DNA of 41,732 nucleotides. Source: a virus. The DNA is taken from positions 1 through 41,732 of the IMG/VR virus record IMGVR_UViG_3300037517_000598; one strand, written 5' to 3'. Within the stretch, counting starts at the first letter, position 1; each line of letters starts with the position of its first letter. The notes under the pieces were generated by a model. That model had not been told where the DNA came from and ran no database searches. It saw nothing but the letters and a program-made list of their open reading frames with translations. Positions 28,025 through 36,634 of this stretch are shown piece by piece. Both the position numbers and the translations under genes were made by a program.

Positions 28025-29632
28025 CTAGATTTTGATTAGATTTGCAAGACCGCCTGCAATATCTCCAAAGATTTGACCACCGCTTGGCTGGCGAGAGATT
28101 GCACCAACCTGCGCCCCGTATGTGCTGGAAAGATAATCCGCCTGCGCTCCGTATAAATTTGTGAATGTGTTCGTAAGCTGAACCGGGATTTCCTGCTGAG
28201 CCACCTGGAAGAACGGCTGCGCCGTACTCGGAGCCTGACCAAACTGCCCAGGCATCGGCTGGGTCGCCTGAATGTAGTTCTGGAACGCGCCTTGCTGCTG
28301 TGCGGTTCTGGCCTGCGCCAGGTTGGCGATGGAAGGACCACCGGCGATGAATCCTGCGGCGGCACCGAGGCGTTGCTGGGTGAGCGCATCGCGGAGCGCA
28401 AGGTCACGGGCTTGGGCTGCGCCGGTCGTCTCGCCGGAAGCCAAGAACTGCTGCGCCGCCCCGTAACGCGCAAGCTTGCGTTGTTCCCCGGCGGCTCCGA
28501 TGGTGGCCGCTTCCTGCACTGCCGGTCCAAGACCGAAAATGTTTCCACGGGCGGTTTGCGCTGCACGGACGGCCTGCTCGTAACCACGCCGTTCTTCCGC
28601 ACCGATGGTCGAGCCAAGGCGAAGCTGGTTTAAGGCTTCCTGCTCGATGGTCTGGCGAAGTTGCTCAGTCGGCTCGGTGGTGGTTTCAGGCAAAGGCTCC
28701 ATTGCCATCTGGCGGTAACGCTGGCCAAGGCCGACCGCCGTGCGGTAGGTGTTGGGGTCAATCTGGCGAAGTTGCTGGGTGGCGCGTTCCTCGGGCAACT
28801 GGATATATTCGCGGAAGGAAACGATCTGCTTTAGGGCTTCCTCGCTGCCGGGGGTCAGTGGCTTGAAGTTCTGGATTTGGCTGGTTGCATCGGCAACACC
28901 GGACTGAACGCTGGCCAAGTCGGACTTTAGCTGGTTGACCACAACCTCGCTGGATGTGCGGCGCGGGTCGCCGGACGGCAGGGAGTTTAAAAGGTTCTGG
29001 GCTGCGTTCAGCCTTTCGGTAATGCCTGCAATCTGGGCGTTGCCTTGGCCGACAAGCTGGTTGAGTCGGTTAAGCTTTGTGTTGTTGTAATCCGCCAGAA
29101 TTTCCTCGTCTGAAACCTGGAAGTTTAGGCGGGTTGAGAGATCGGATGCACCAAAATTTCGATCCGAGCCTAGGGAAGCCAAGGCTTGATTGACCGCCTG
29201 CGGCTGGGAAACTTGATTGGCCGCAACTCCGGTTCCTCCAAGAGCGCGGATCTGTTCGGCCAGAGCATTGTATTGTCTTTCTTTTGAAAGTTCATCTTGG
29301 TATTTCTTTTCAAGACTTGAAACACTTTCCCTTGTTTTTATGGATGCAGAATTTATGGCATCTCTAATGTTTGTATATGGATAATTTGCTACTTGCGAGT
29401 TGTATTCTTCTATCTTTTGTTTGTTTCTGCCTCCAGTATTGTAATATGTGAATCCAGTCAATTCCTCAATATTTCCAGATTCATTTACCCTGTATGCAGT
29501 TGGAAGTGTTCTTGCGACTGGCTTGTTTGCCCTTCCTCCTATAAAGAAAGCATTAAGATTTGCACCAACGCCCATCACTCGGTTTAGCTTTGCTCGTTCT
29601 TCGCGCTCTTGTGGTACTAATCCTAAAAACAT
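28025..29632 (-). CDS. Internal virion or tail protein, mostly helical
   Basis: A 535-residue protein with GGAGGCTTGAT before the ATG. It is rich in Gln, Ala and Ser, with long helical stretches (SVSSLEKKYQDELSKERQYN, TSEVVVNQLKSDLASVQSGV) and Ala/Gly hydrophobic segments (RLGAAAGFIAGGPSIANL). The C-terminus is amphipathic (GGQIFGDIAGGLANLIKI). This is typical of the second ejection or internal-core protein of podoviruses. No enzymatic motif is visible. It sits between two other probable internal virion genes. Confidence 0.6.
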   Translation of the reverse strand: MFLGLVPQEREERAKLNRVMGVGANLNAFFIGGRANKPVARTLPTAYRVNESGNIEELTGFTYYNTGGRNKQKIEEYNSQVANYPYTNIRDAINSASIKTRESVSSLEKKYQDELSKERQYNALAEQIRALGGTGVAANQVSQPQAVNQALASLGSDRNFGASDLSTRLNFQVSDEEILADYNNTKLNRLNQLVGQGNAQIAGITERLNAAQNLLNSLPSGDPRRTSSEVVVNQLKSDLASVQSGVADATSQIQNFKPLTPGSEEALKQIVSFREYIQLPEERATQQLRQIDPNTYRTAVGLGQRYRQMAMEPLPETTTEPTEQLRQTIEQEALNQLRLGSTIGAEERRGYEQAVRAAQTARGNIFGLGPAVQEAATIGAAGEQRKLARYGAAQQFLASGETTGAAQARDLALRDALTQQRLGAAAGFIAGGPSIANLAQARTAQQQGAFQNYIQATQPMPGQFGQAPSTAQPFFQVAQQEIPVQLTNTFTNLYGAQADYLSSTYGAQVGAISRQPSGGQIFGDIAGGLANLIKI

Positions 29633-29633
29633 A

Positions 29634-30110
29634 TCAAGCCTCCAATTTTGGCTTGGCTATATTCGTGCCAATCGTGCCGTAGAAAGTTGCGGGTGCTGAC
29701 TGCGGGCCAAAAGCCACCTGCGGCTCAACCGACTCATACGGGCTTCTGCCGTAAAGCTGTTCAAACTGGCGGGTCAACTGCGAGCCAAGCCCTCGCTGGA
29801 GAGCGTAGCCCTGGGGAGATAGCTCGTAGGAGCGGCGCAGGGTTTCAAGACTGCGCTGGGGTCCGTAGGTGCGCTCGGCCTCAAGACCGGAACGAACCGC
29901 CGCCAACTGGTCAAGCGCGGACAACTGGCGTTCCAGTTCGCGTTGCTGCGGCATATACTGCATCCGCATCTTGTTTTCCACCGCAGTCATCTCGGGAAGC
30001 TTCCTGATATATGTGTCCACATTCATCTTGTAAGCCTCCGCATTGGCCATAGCCACCTGCATCGGATCAGGAGGAGGAGGAGGTGCCGGGATGGATGGTC
30101 CGCCGCCCAT
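29634..30110 (-). CDS. Small internal virion-type protein
   Basis: A 158-residue protein with a Pro-rich N-terminus (MGGGPSIPAPPPPPDPMQVA) followed by helices (AYKMNVDTYIRKLPEM; PQQRELERQLSALDQL). Gly, Tyr and Gln residues become frequent after residue 90. Similar Pro-run starts are common in small podovirus virion proteins near the internal-core genes. No strong ribosome binding site was found; it may be coupled to the upstream gene. Its exact structural role is unknown. Confidence 0.6.
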   Translation of the reverse strand: MGGGPSIPAPPPPPDPMQVAMANAEAYKMNVDTYIRKLPEMTAVENKMRMQYMPQQRELERQLSALDQLAAVRSGLEAERTYGPQRSLETLRRSYELSPQGYALQRGLGSQLTRQFEQLYGRSPYESVEPQVAFGPQSAPATFYGTIGTNIAKPKLEA

Positions 30111-30111
30111 G

Positions 30112-30501
30112 CTAGTTCAGTGCCTTTCGCATAAAATTGTAGTAGTCGTACTCCTTGTAAAAGCCGTTACGCTTGAATGTGATCCTCCTGCGCGGACCAA
30201 AACGATCCCAGAGGATCGACAGCAGGCACTTTAGAGCCTTGCGACTCAAGGCGTTACTTTTACCATCAATCGAGGTCACGGTCAAGTCTACGAAGACACT
30301 CTCGCCAGCTTCGTCATGTTCATAAGGATCAGGGGCTTCCACACCCTTTACGCACCTGGCAATGGCCACACCAGCCACCTCGTCTCCGTTCTTGGCCACC
30401 CCCACCAGATCCCGCTCCTTGTGCCATTCAAACCATTCCCTAAAGGTTGGCCAAGTTGACTCAGGCACGCCGGAAGCCTCGATAAACTCTACCGCCGTCA
30501 C
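30112..30501 (-). CDS. GNAT-like protein in the tail operon
   Basis: A 129-residue protein starting at GTG 30501 inside the upstream stop (GTGA). Strand-helix order resembles a GNAT acyltransferase: an N-terminal helix (TWPTFREWFEWHKERD), then VGVAKNGDEVAGVAIARCVK, VFVDLTVTS, the helix RKALKCLLSILWDRFG, and the final FKRNGFYKEYDYYNFM, which looks like the C-terminal GNAT strand with a GFxxxY element. The acetyl-CoA pyrophosphate loop (Q/RxxGxG/A) is not clear, so it may have lost activity and serve a structural role. Such proteins recur in podovirus late operons. Confidence 0.55.
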   Translation of the reverse strand: MTAVEFIEASGVPESTWPTFREWFEWHKERDLVGVAKNGDEVAGVAIARCVKGVEAPDPYEHDEAGESVFVDLTVTSIDGKSNALSRKALKCLLSILWDRFGPRRRITFKRNGFYKEYDYYNFMRKALN

Positions 30502-32360
30502 GAGATGTTCTTCTGCACCTCGATGGTGTCAGGGTTGGCCGCCGCCGTGATCTGGCGGATGGCAAGCTTGTTGGCTGCGGATTGGATCTTGATGTTCAGC
30601 AAGCGCCATTTCTCGTATGCCCGTAGGTCGCTGGCAATCCTTTTCTTGACCGAGGACGGCAACTGCGCGGGCAGGACAAATGGCAGGGTCAGCACCGCGC
30701 TTGAGACATTCAGGTTGGGCTGAACGTCGATGTCGCCCACATCCGTATCCCGCTGGATGGAGATGGTCGTGTCGGTTGAGAAAGAGTCGTCAAAGACAAC
30801 CTCAAAGTGGCTGCCGTGCTTCTCGGCAAATGGATCGCCAAAGTCCATGTCGGCGGTGCGGACGTAGGATTCGTAATCCACACCGGCATCCTGGTAGTCT
30901 GCGGTCGTCACCTGGGCCGGGGTCTTGTATCCGCTGTATTTCTGGATCTGGCCGGTGGTCGATTTCTGCATCAGCCGAAGCCCTTCGTCCTGAAAGTTTG
31001 TCAAAGTGAACTGCATCACATTCGGTGTCCAGGTACCCTCGAATGCACTCAGCACCGTGTTGTACACAATGATGGTGTCGTTGAAATCATTGGAGCCTGT
31101 CGGCACGGCAAGGAAGTAGCGGTTGTCATAGAATGCCGCCGTGCTGATCCCAATCTCGGCCACGTTGATTTCCTGAATGACATCCTTGATGACCTCGGAG
31201 ATGGGAAGCCCAACCGAGGTGAAATCGTCCGCCGCAGACCGAACCAGCGAGCGGATGCCGTCGTCGGAAAGAAAGAAGATGTCGGAATTGACCTGCACGG
31301 CGGAACCCTCGGCCACGCAGCCTGTGTTGTTGGAGATAAGCTGGATCACCCAATCCGCCGCACTTGTCATGTCGGGCGGGATTGTCACCTGAAATATGCG
31401 CCGCTTCTTGAAGACGATGATTCGGTTCTCGTAGTATGGAACAATGGCCGTGATCTCGTCGCCGTCGTCGGCGTTGATAATGGCGCTATTGGCCGAATCC
31501 CAAATGGATGCATCTAGAATGTCGGAGGCGTAAAGCGTGTTTCGGTTGGCCGCAGATCCAACGCCAAAGAGGCGGTTGCCGGTGTTGATTAAGAGCCTGA
31601 GATTGAGCGGCGGCGGGCTGACCGTGGCGGTTGCTGTCGCCCCGGAGCCGTTGCCAATGATGGTCACGGTCGGTGCGCCGGAGTAACCCGACCCGCCGTC
31701 CACAACGGTGACGCTGGTGACGGCTCCACCGGCAACCTGCGTAATTAGGGTCGGCAAGGTGCCGCCCCAATCCGGCCCGGTCACAATGGCGGTCGCACTG
31801 GTATAGCCAGTTCCGCCGGTCGAGATGGTGATCGCCCGAACCTTCCCGCCCTGCCGGGTGGCAATGTCACCGTCGTAGTAATAAAGCGGACCATCCGCAT
31901 CGGCCAGATACATCTTGTCGTTGAACTGCGCCAAGCTGACCTTGACGTCGTAATCCGTCGAGAATCCGTCCGACCATTGTTGGTTCTCATTATCCCAAGT
32001 GCGGGTTGCGCCGGTAAAGCTGTTCCAGATTTCGTCAGGCGGATGCAGGGTTGCGCTTCCGTTGGAGTTGATGCTGTAAAGCCGCCCCTGCGTTACGGTG
32101 ACAAGATCCTCATTCTGCGCCGTGTCGTAATACCGCATTCCGCCAATGGAACCTTCCTGGCTGGTGGCCGTGGTGTTAAAATTAGTCACGCCACGCCTAG
32201 TCTCAAGACTCCCTTTTGGAGACAGGGTCATATTGACCAACTGTTGAACCTGGTTCTCGGCCAGAAGGTCTGATTGCAGACCGCTGGCCTGACCACCCGC
32301 AAAACTGCGGATGCCGTCAAATGCCAGAAGGTCGTCTAAATTGTCGCTATAATAAGGAAT
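30498..32360 (-). CDS. Tail stabilisation or tubular-type protein, apparent ATT start
   Basis: The frame encodes about 620 residues if translation begins at the ATT at 32360. The protein then starts (M)PYYSDNLDDLLAFDGIRSF, with AAGGAGG five bases upstream. No ATG, GTG or TTG lies between this site and the in-frame stop above it. The first standard start would be TTG at 32240, which has no ribosome binding site and would remove 40 residues. The body is beta-rich (DIFFLSDDGIRSLVRSAADD, ENRIIVFKKRRIFQV), with propeller-like repeats and a Gly-rich segment (GGSGYSGAPTVTI). It resembles the stabilisation or tubular proteins of short-tailed phages. The adaptor lies immediately upstream. Confidence 0.65.
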   Translation of the reverse strand: MPYYSDNLDDLLAFDGIRSFAGGQASGLQSDLLAENQVQQLVNMTLSPKGSLETRRGVTNFNTTATSQEGSIGGMRYYDTAQNEDLVTVTQGRLYSINSNGSATLHPPDEIWNSFTGATRTWDNENQQWSDGFSTDYDVKVSLAQFNDKMYLADADGPLYYYDGDIATRQGGKVRAITISTGGTGYTSATAIVTGPDWGGTLPTLITQVAGGAVTSVTVVDGGSGYSGAPTVTIIGNGSGATATATVSPPPLNLRLLINTGNRLFGVGSAANRNTLYASDILDASIWDSANSAIINADDGDEITAIVPYYENRIIVFKKRRIFQVTIPPDMTSAADWVIQLISNNTGCVAEGSAVQVNSDIFFLSDDGIRSLVRSAADDFTSVGLPISEVIKDVIQEINVAEIGISTAAFYDNRYFLAVPTGSNDFNDTIIVYNTVLSAFEGTWTPNVMQFTLTNFQDEGLRLMQKSTTGQIQKYSGYKTPAQVTTADYQDAGVDYESYVRTADMDFGDPFAEKHGSHFEVVFDDSFSTDTTISIQRDTDVGDIDVQPNLNVSSAVLTLPFVLPAQLPSSVKKRIASDLRAYEKWRLLNIKIQSAANKLAIRQITAAANPDTIEVQKNIS

Positions 32361-32372
32361 AACAACCTCCTT

Positions 32373-33071
32373 TTAGGAAGCGGTAATTTCTTCAGTTGTA
32401 AGGTCGCCCAAGCTGGACGGCGTAATCTGCTTGATCCCACCAACCTGGCTCAGTTCGTAGTTGGCCATGACCGCGAGGTCGGCATTGGCGGTCTGCACGA
32501 CCGACTGCGCCTTGGCGTACTGCCGTTCACGCTCTAGGGCATCGGCATGGGTCAGGGAAAGCACGACTTGGTGGACGTGTGGAAGGCGAAGCTCGTCATC
32601 CAACGCCTGCGTGGTCGGCGGAAAGTCCACGATGATGTTGGTTCGGGTGAGGCATTTCAGCTTCTCCACCACGCGCAGGCTTATCGTCCCAGCAGTCTCC
32701 AGTCGCGGATACAGATCAAGCTGTGCAACTCCGCTCGTATTCCTGCCAGTAAAGTGATACAGCACCGGAGTACCCGTGCGGGTGTCTTCGAGCAGGTCGG
32801 CGTCCTGGCTGATGATGGTGGCAAGGTCAATGGGTTCAACTTCGGCTTGGTCATAGGATACGGAGAGCGGTGTCTCCACGTTGGTTCCGAGCGTGATGGT
32901 GCGGCTGGTTCCGACCGAGTAGGTGGAACTGGTAACAGTCTCGCGCCAAGGTGCAAAGTTCCAGACCCGGCGGTAAGCCAGGCTTGCGGCTTTCTGGAGG
33001 AAAACCAGCGTGTCGGAGTCGGTCTTGCCGACCTTCTCTCCGGCGTATTGAGCGATTTCAGACAGGGTCAT
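32373..33071 (-). CDS. Head-tail adaptor (gp4/tubular A-type)
   Basis: A 232-residue protein. The helical N-terminus (MTLSEIAQYAGEKVGKTDSD and FLQKAASLAYRRVWNFAPWR) and the later helix (VLSLTHADALERERQYAKAQ) match the adaptor rings of P22- and T7-like phages, which bridge portal and tail. A beta insert sits between them. It overlaps the upstream gene by 14 bases and is directly followed by the stabilisation-type gene. The sequence between its stop and the next start is only 12 bases and holds the AAGGAGG site for the ATT-start gene. Confidence 0.75.
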   Translation of the reverse strand: MTLSEIAQYAGEKVGKTDSDTLVFLQKAASLAYRRVWNFAPWRETVTSSTYSVGTSRTITLGTNVETPLSVSYDQAEVEPIDLATIISQDADLLEDTRTGTPVLYHFTGRNTSGVAQLDLYPRLETAGTISLRVVEKLKCLTRTNIIVDFPPTTQALDDELRLPHVHQVVLSLTHADALERERQYAKAQSVVQTANADLAVMANYELSQVGGIKQITPSSLGDLTTEEITAS

Positions 33072-33333
33072 TTACTGGCTCCTCGGGGGTGGGTTCGGGT
33101 TGCGGGATCGGCTCGGTGTTGAAACGCTCGTACACTTCGCCATCCACCTCCTCAGTATACGCGCCTGTGACCCTTTCGCCAGCGGGTACGCTGGCCGGGT
33201 GGTATGGCTTGATCCCGATCTGGGCAAGCTGTTCCTTGCTCCAGCACCAGAAGATGCTGGCCGGATGGTTGACATCTCCGATGCGGATGCCTTGAGGTTG
33301 GCGGATTATGTTATTGGTTGATGTGATCCACAT
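33058..33333 (-). CDS. Small tail-associated hypothetical protein
   Basis: From ATG 33333 this encodes 91 residues, with GGAG five bases upstream; the longer frame lacks a site. It begins MWITSTNNIIRQPQGIRIGD, includes YHPASVPAGERVTGAYTEEV, and ends in a Pro/Glu-rich tail (PIPQPEPTPEEPVND). Between a large fibre gene and the adaptor, it might be a fibre-assembly or attachment protein. There is no family evidence beyond location. Confidence 0.55.
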   Translation of the reverse strand: MWITSTNNIIRQPQGIRIGDVNHPASIFWCWSKEQLAQIGIKPYHPASVPAGERVTGAYTEEVDGEVYERFNTEPIPQPEPTPEEPVNDPV

Positions 33334-33341
33334 ATAGTCTC

Positions 33342-35648
33342 CTATCTTGCTCTGGCGTATTTGAAGGGGGATTCGGCGAAAGCGGCGAAGATGTAAGTTC
33401 CTCCAGATGTATTCCAAGCCGCATCAGTTCTTCGTATCTTAAATCCATTTGATGTTACATCACCCCATCCAGTATATGTACCGTCTGCCTGTGAACTATT
33501 GGGTATAAGTCCTAGTTGAGTCGCATTAAATGAATCTCTTGCAGTGTCAAAAATATACCAATCTCCAGTGCTACTACTCATTTTTACCATCACCCACCTC
33601 GGCCTAAACCCGCACCACACAAACGGCCCGTCTGCCGACCCGTTTCCGGTGTAGCTTCCGAACTTGGAGTAGCCTTCGATTTCGGCGAAGCAGTAGGCGA
33701 TGTAGGTAATTCCATTTGAATTAAGGTTGGCTCCATTTCCAACTGAAAACACTGTTGATGTCGGAGGGACAATAATCGTATTGTTACCCCAAGTGTTGAT
33801 AGCTGAAGCAGAATTTCTTGCAGCCGTAGAACTTAAAAATATATAATATCCCCAAGGGCTTGAAGAATCCAAAGAAGCATGACCTACAACCCAATCACCA
33901 GTTGTTGATCTTGTTTTTGCAATTATCATTTTTGGAGTTGCGCCAAGCCCATGTCCGATGGTTGCCGCAGATCCATTACCCGTATAGCTGACAACGCTGA
34001 ATCCGGCCTGCGGGTTTACCCTTACAACACTTGTGGTAGAACCTGCTGTGTTGGTTGAGTTGGTTGAGCCTGCGTCCCAAGACCAAGCGACATATTGCGT
34101 TCCGCTTGTGTTTAACAAACTGCTTGTGCCAATCGTGAATCCGGCAGAGTCAAATGCCGTAAGGCCGGTCGAACTCGTTACCTCTGCCGCAGTGCTGTTG
34201 CTTGAAAGCTGTTGTTGCGCTCCTCGCACAATGTCGTACAGCGCATGATCTGTCGTCGTCCCACGATTCTTAATCCACACCAGATCCGGGCTGAAGCCAA
34301 GGCTGGAGATGGCATTGGATGCGCCGGTGCCGGTGTAGGCCAAGGCATCCATATACTTGCTAGGCTTCTGGATCGTCGGCTGATCTAGGCTAGTTGTGCA
34401 GATTGGCTTATATCCAGTTGGCAGTGTTCCGGCAAAAGCCCTTTGGCCGCAATTTAAGGATGCCGTAATTGATGCTCCTGTGCTTGCATACGGAAATGGC
34501 GGGGTTGTCGCCGTGGCCTGACTGGTAAACGAGCTTCCGTCAGTAATGTTGGCATATTCAAAAACACCTGCCTCAGACAGCTTAAATCCAAATGTCTTTG
34601 CTGACCCAACCGTAATGGTGCTGGTGGCTGCCGTGGAAATGATTCCAGCAAGGCAGGTTCCGCCAGTTGATGTCACCTCCCAATAAGCGTCATATTTCAT
34701 CAACTCATGGTTTCCACGCGCCGTGTCATTGGTTACATCAAGATTTCCATTGGCCGCAGAATCCCCGTTAATCAATGGATTCCAAGTGCAGAAATTTCCA
34801 ACTGTACCAGTTCCGCTTCCATAATTCGTCGGGCTATCCACAAGGCTGTCGTTGCCTGCGCCTGCGGTTACGGAGAAGTTATTCGGAGTCCAGTTGTTGC
34901 CGTTTCCGCTGGAGTCCTTTCCAAGCGTGGTGGATGTCGTTCCGCTATTATCGGCAAACTTCAGATAAAACCCATTCGTCCCATACGTCCCACTGTAAGC
35001 CTTGGCCTTCCAGCGGCCTGTGATGGCATCGGTTTCTCCGAAGCTGGATGGGGTCAGGGCTTGGCCGTCGATGAGATACGTTTCTGTTTGGTAGCAATCA
35101 GAATATCTAAATTTTGTATTTGTGTATGCTCCAATAATATGAGCAACATTATTATTAAACACCATCTGAGTATTTTGACTTGGATATGTAGCCGTTGAAA
35201 AAGATGTTACCCGTGATCCATTTATATAAATTTTAACTCTATCGGATTGAGATGCTTGAGTTGTGTCAACTGAAAGTAATATATGATACCAAGCAGATGA
35301 ATCCCTAAATACTTGTGTTGATATAAGTCTTGTCGTGTATGAACCAGACTGATAATCAAAAAAACTTAAATCGTTTGTGCCTGTTGCGGAGCCTGTTTCT
35401 GAAAATGATAAACTTGAAACTGTATTGCTATCTGGCCCAGCAGTTATTGGATATGCGTATCCAGAAGAAAATTTCAATAGTTTTATCCAGCACGAAAATG
35501 TAAATGTCCTCCTATTTCCCGCGCTTGAAGGAGTCCGATCCAAATACGCCAAATCAGCCGAATTGAACCGCAGGCTCCGCTCGATGCGGTAGGTGTCGGA
35601 GTCGCCCCTAGCCCCAAAGAAGCCGGTCGGATGGACGGGCCAAGGCAT
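33342..35648 (-). CDS. Large tail fibre with LamG/concanavalin-like domain
   Basis: A 768-residue protein rich in Ser, Thr, Gly and Asn. Residues about 20-210 form a concanavalin-like fold (RTFTFSCWIKLLKFSSGYAY; WYHILLSVDTTQASQSDRVK; VKIYINGSRVTSFSTATYPS), a domain type that binds glycans. NNWTPNNFSVTAGAGNDSLV (near 262-281) and later repeats (GFSVVSYTGNGSAATIGHGL, IAYCFAEIEGYSKFGSYTG) match the DUF7483-type fibre domain as I know it. It is probably the receptor-binding fibre. No clear ribosome binding site precedes the ATG. Confidence 0.75.
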   Translation of the reverse strand: MPWPVHPTGFFGARGDSDTYRIERSLRFNSADLAYLDRTPSSAGNRRTFTFSCWIKLLKFSSGYAYPITAGPDSNTVSSLSFSETGSATGTNDLSFFDYQSGSYTTRLISTQVFRDSSAWYHILLSVDTTQASQSDRVKIYINGSRVTSFSTATYPSQNTQMVFNNNVAHIIGAYTNTKFRYSDCYQTETYLIDGQALTPSSFGETDAITGRWKAKAYSGTYGTNGFYLKFADNSGTTSTTLGKDSSGNGNNWTPNNFSVTAGAGNDSLVDSPTNYGSGTGTVGNFCTWNPLINGDSAANGNLDVTNDTARGNHELMKYDAYWEVTSTGGTCLAGIISTAATSTITVGSAKTFGFKLSEAGVFEYANITDGSSFTSQATATTPPFPYASTGASITASLNCGQRAFAGTLPTGYKPICTTSLDQPTIQKPSKYMDALAYTGTGASNAISSLGFSPDLVWIKNRGTTTDHALYDIVRGAQQQLSSNSTAAEVTSSTGLTAFDSAGFTIGTSSLLNTSGTQYVAWSWDAGSTNSTNTAGSTTSVVRVNPQAGFSVVSYTGNGSAATIGHGLGATPKMIIAKTRSTTGDWVVGHASLDSSSPWGYYIFLSSTAARNSASAINTWGNNTIIVPPTSTVFSVGNGANLNSNGITYIAYCFAEIEGYSKFGSYTGNGSADGPFVWCGFRPRWVMVKMSSSTGDWYIFDTARDSFNATQLGLIPNSSQADGTYTGWGDVTSNGFKIRRTDAAWNTSGGTYIFAAFAESPFKYARAR

Positions 35649-35653
35649 AGTGG

Positions 35654-36634
35654 TTAGGAGAAGTCTTGGCTGGTTACGCCGTAGAGTACGGTGCCGTTGG
35701 AAACGAAGGCGAGAACGTCAACGTCGGCGGAGCCGGTTGACAGGACGGGTGCAGAGCCGCCGGGGAACTTGTAGGCCGTGCTGAAAGAAAGAGTATTATT
35801 TCCAGCCGTGCCTTGAGTGACGACAAGCATATAGGTTGCACCGTCAACCGGGTTGGTCGGGGTGCTTAAGGTTGAGTTGGTGGTCACCTCCAGCTTGGCA
35901 ACTTGATTGGCGGACAGATCCCACGCAATCGTGCTGCCGGTGCTGATCGTAAGGCTGGTGGCATTAAAATTGTGAGTCGCAGTATATTCCTGCGCCGTGT
36001 TGACCACGGCCACGCGAGTACTGACCGTTGCCGTGCCGCTGCTGATTGTGACATCACCGGCGAGCGTTGTCGTAAAATTGCCAATCGTGCCAACCGTACT
36101 ATTGATCGTGCCAGAGAACGTGCCGCTTGAGCTATTGAGCAGACCGCTGAAAGTTCCTCCAGTGATCGTTGCCGTGCTGGATGTGAGCGTCTGGATCGTT
36201 CCGTTGGTAATGTTGGCAGCGGTGGAAGTCGTGGTCCCGGCGGTTAGTGTCGGGATGGTTCCGATGGTGATGCTGGCCGTGCTTGAGGTAAAGTTCGGAA
36301 TCGTACCTGTCGTGATCGTGGCATTTGTGGAAACCAGCCGAGTTCCAGTGGATGTGCCGTAGGAAATGTTGTTGATATTAGCGTTGGTGTAGGTGCTGAT
36401 CGTCAGCGCATCCTCGAACAATTCGTTTACCGTGACGGCACGAGGCGCATCATTGGCCGTCAGATCCGCGTCCGCAATCAATAGTTCGTCGGCTGAGCCA
36501 ACCGAAGTAAGGTTGGTCTGGTCGGTGATTAACGCTTGGTATATGTCCGTGCCGTCAATAAGGTTGTGCAAGCCTGCGGCAGTTACCGTGCCGTTGGTGG
36601 CAAAAGTCTGGGAGCGGTTGAATTTAATGGCCAT
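35654..36634 (-). CDS. Fibre protein with Thr/Ser beta repeats and conserved C-terminal domain
   Basis: A 326-residue protein. The N-terminus (FNRSQTFATNGTVTAAGLHN) probably attaches to the virion. Residues about 95-210 consist of imperfect Ser/Thr/Ile units (TGTIPNFTSSTASITIGTIP, and ITNGTIQTLTSSTATITGGT) that form a shaft. The C-terminus includes AWDLSANQVAKLEVTTNSTL, GATYMLVVTQGTAGNNTLSF and KFPGGSAPVLSTGSADVDVL, a fibre domain that recurs in many phages. The ATG overlaps the upstream stop as TAATG. It probably lies in the same fibre complex as the neighbouring genes. Confidence 0.7.
   Translation of the reverse strand: MAIKFNRSQTFATNGTVTAAGLHNLIDGTDIYQALITDQTNLTSVGSADELLIADADLTANDAPRAVTVNELFEDALTISTYTNANINNISYGTSTGTRLVSTNATITTGTIPNFTSSTASITIGTIPTLTAGTTTSTAANITNGTIQTLTSSTATITGGTFSGLLNSSSGTFSGTINSTVGTIGNFTTTLAGDVTISSGTATVSTRVAVVNTAQEYTATHNFNATSLTISTGSTIAWDLSANQVAKLEVTTNSTLSTPTNPVDGATYMLVVTQGTAGNNTLSFSTAYKFPGGSAPVLSTGSADVDVLAFVSNGTVLYGVTSQDFS

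Noticed and set aside
30807-31517. A 236-codon plus-strand frame opposite the tail stabilisation-type gene
   Set aside because: It has shadow-like composition and lies within a strongly supported minus-strand virion gene.
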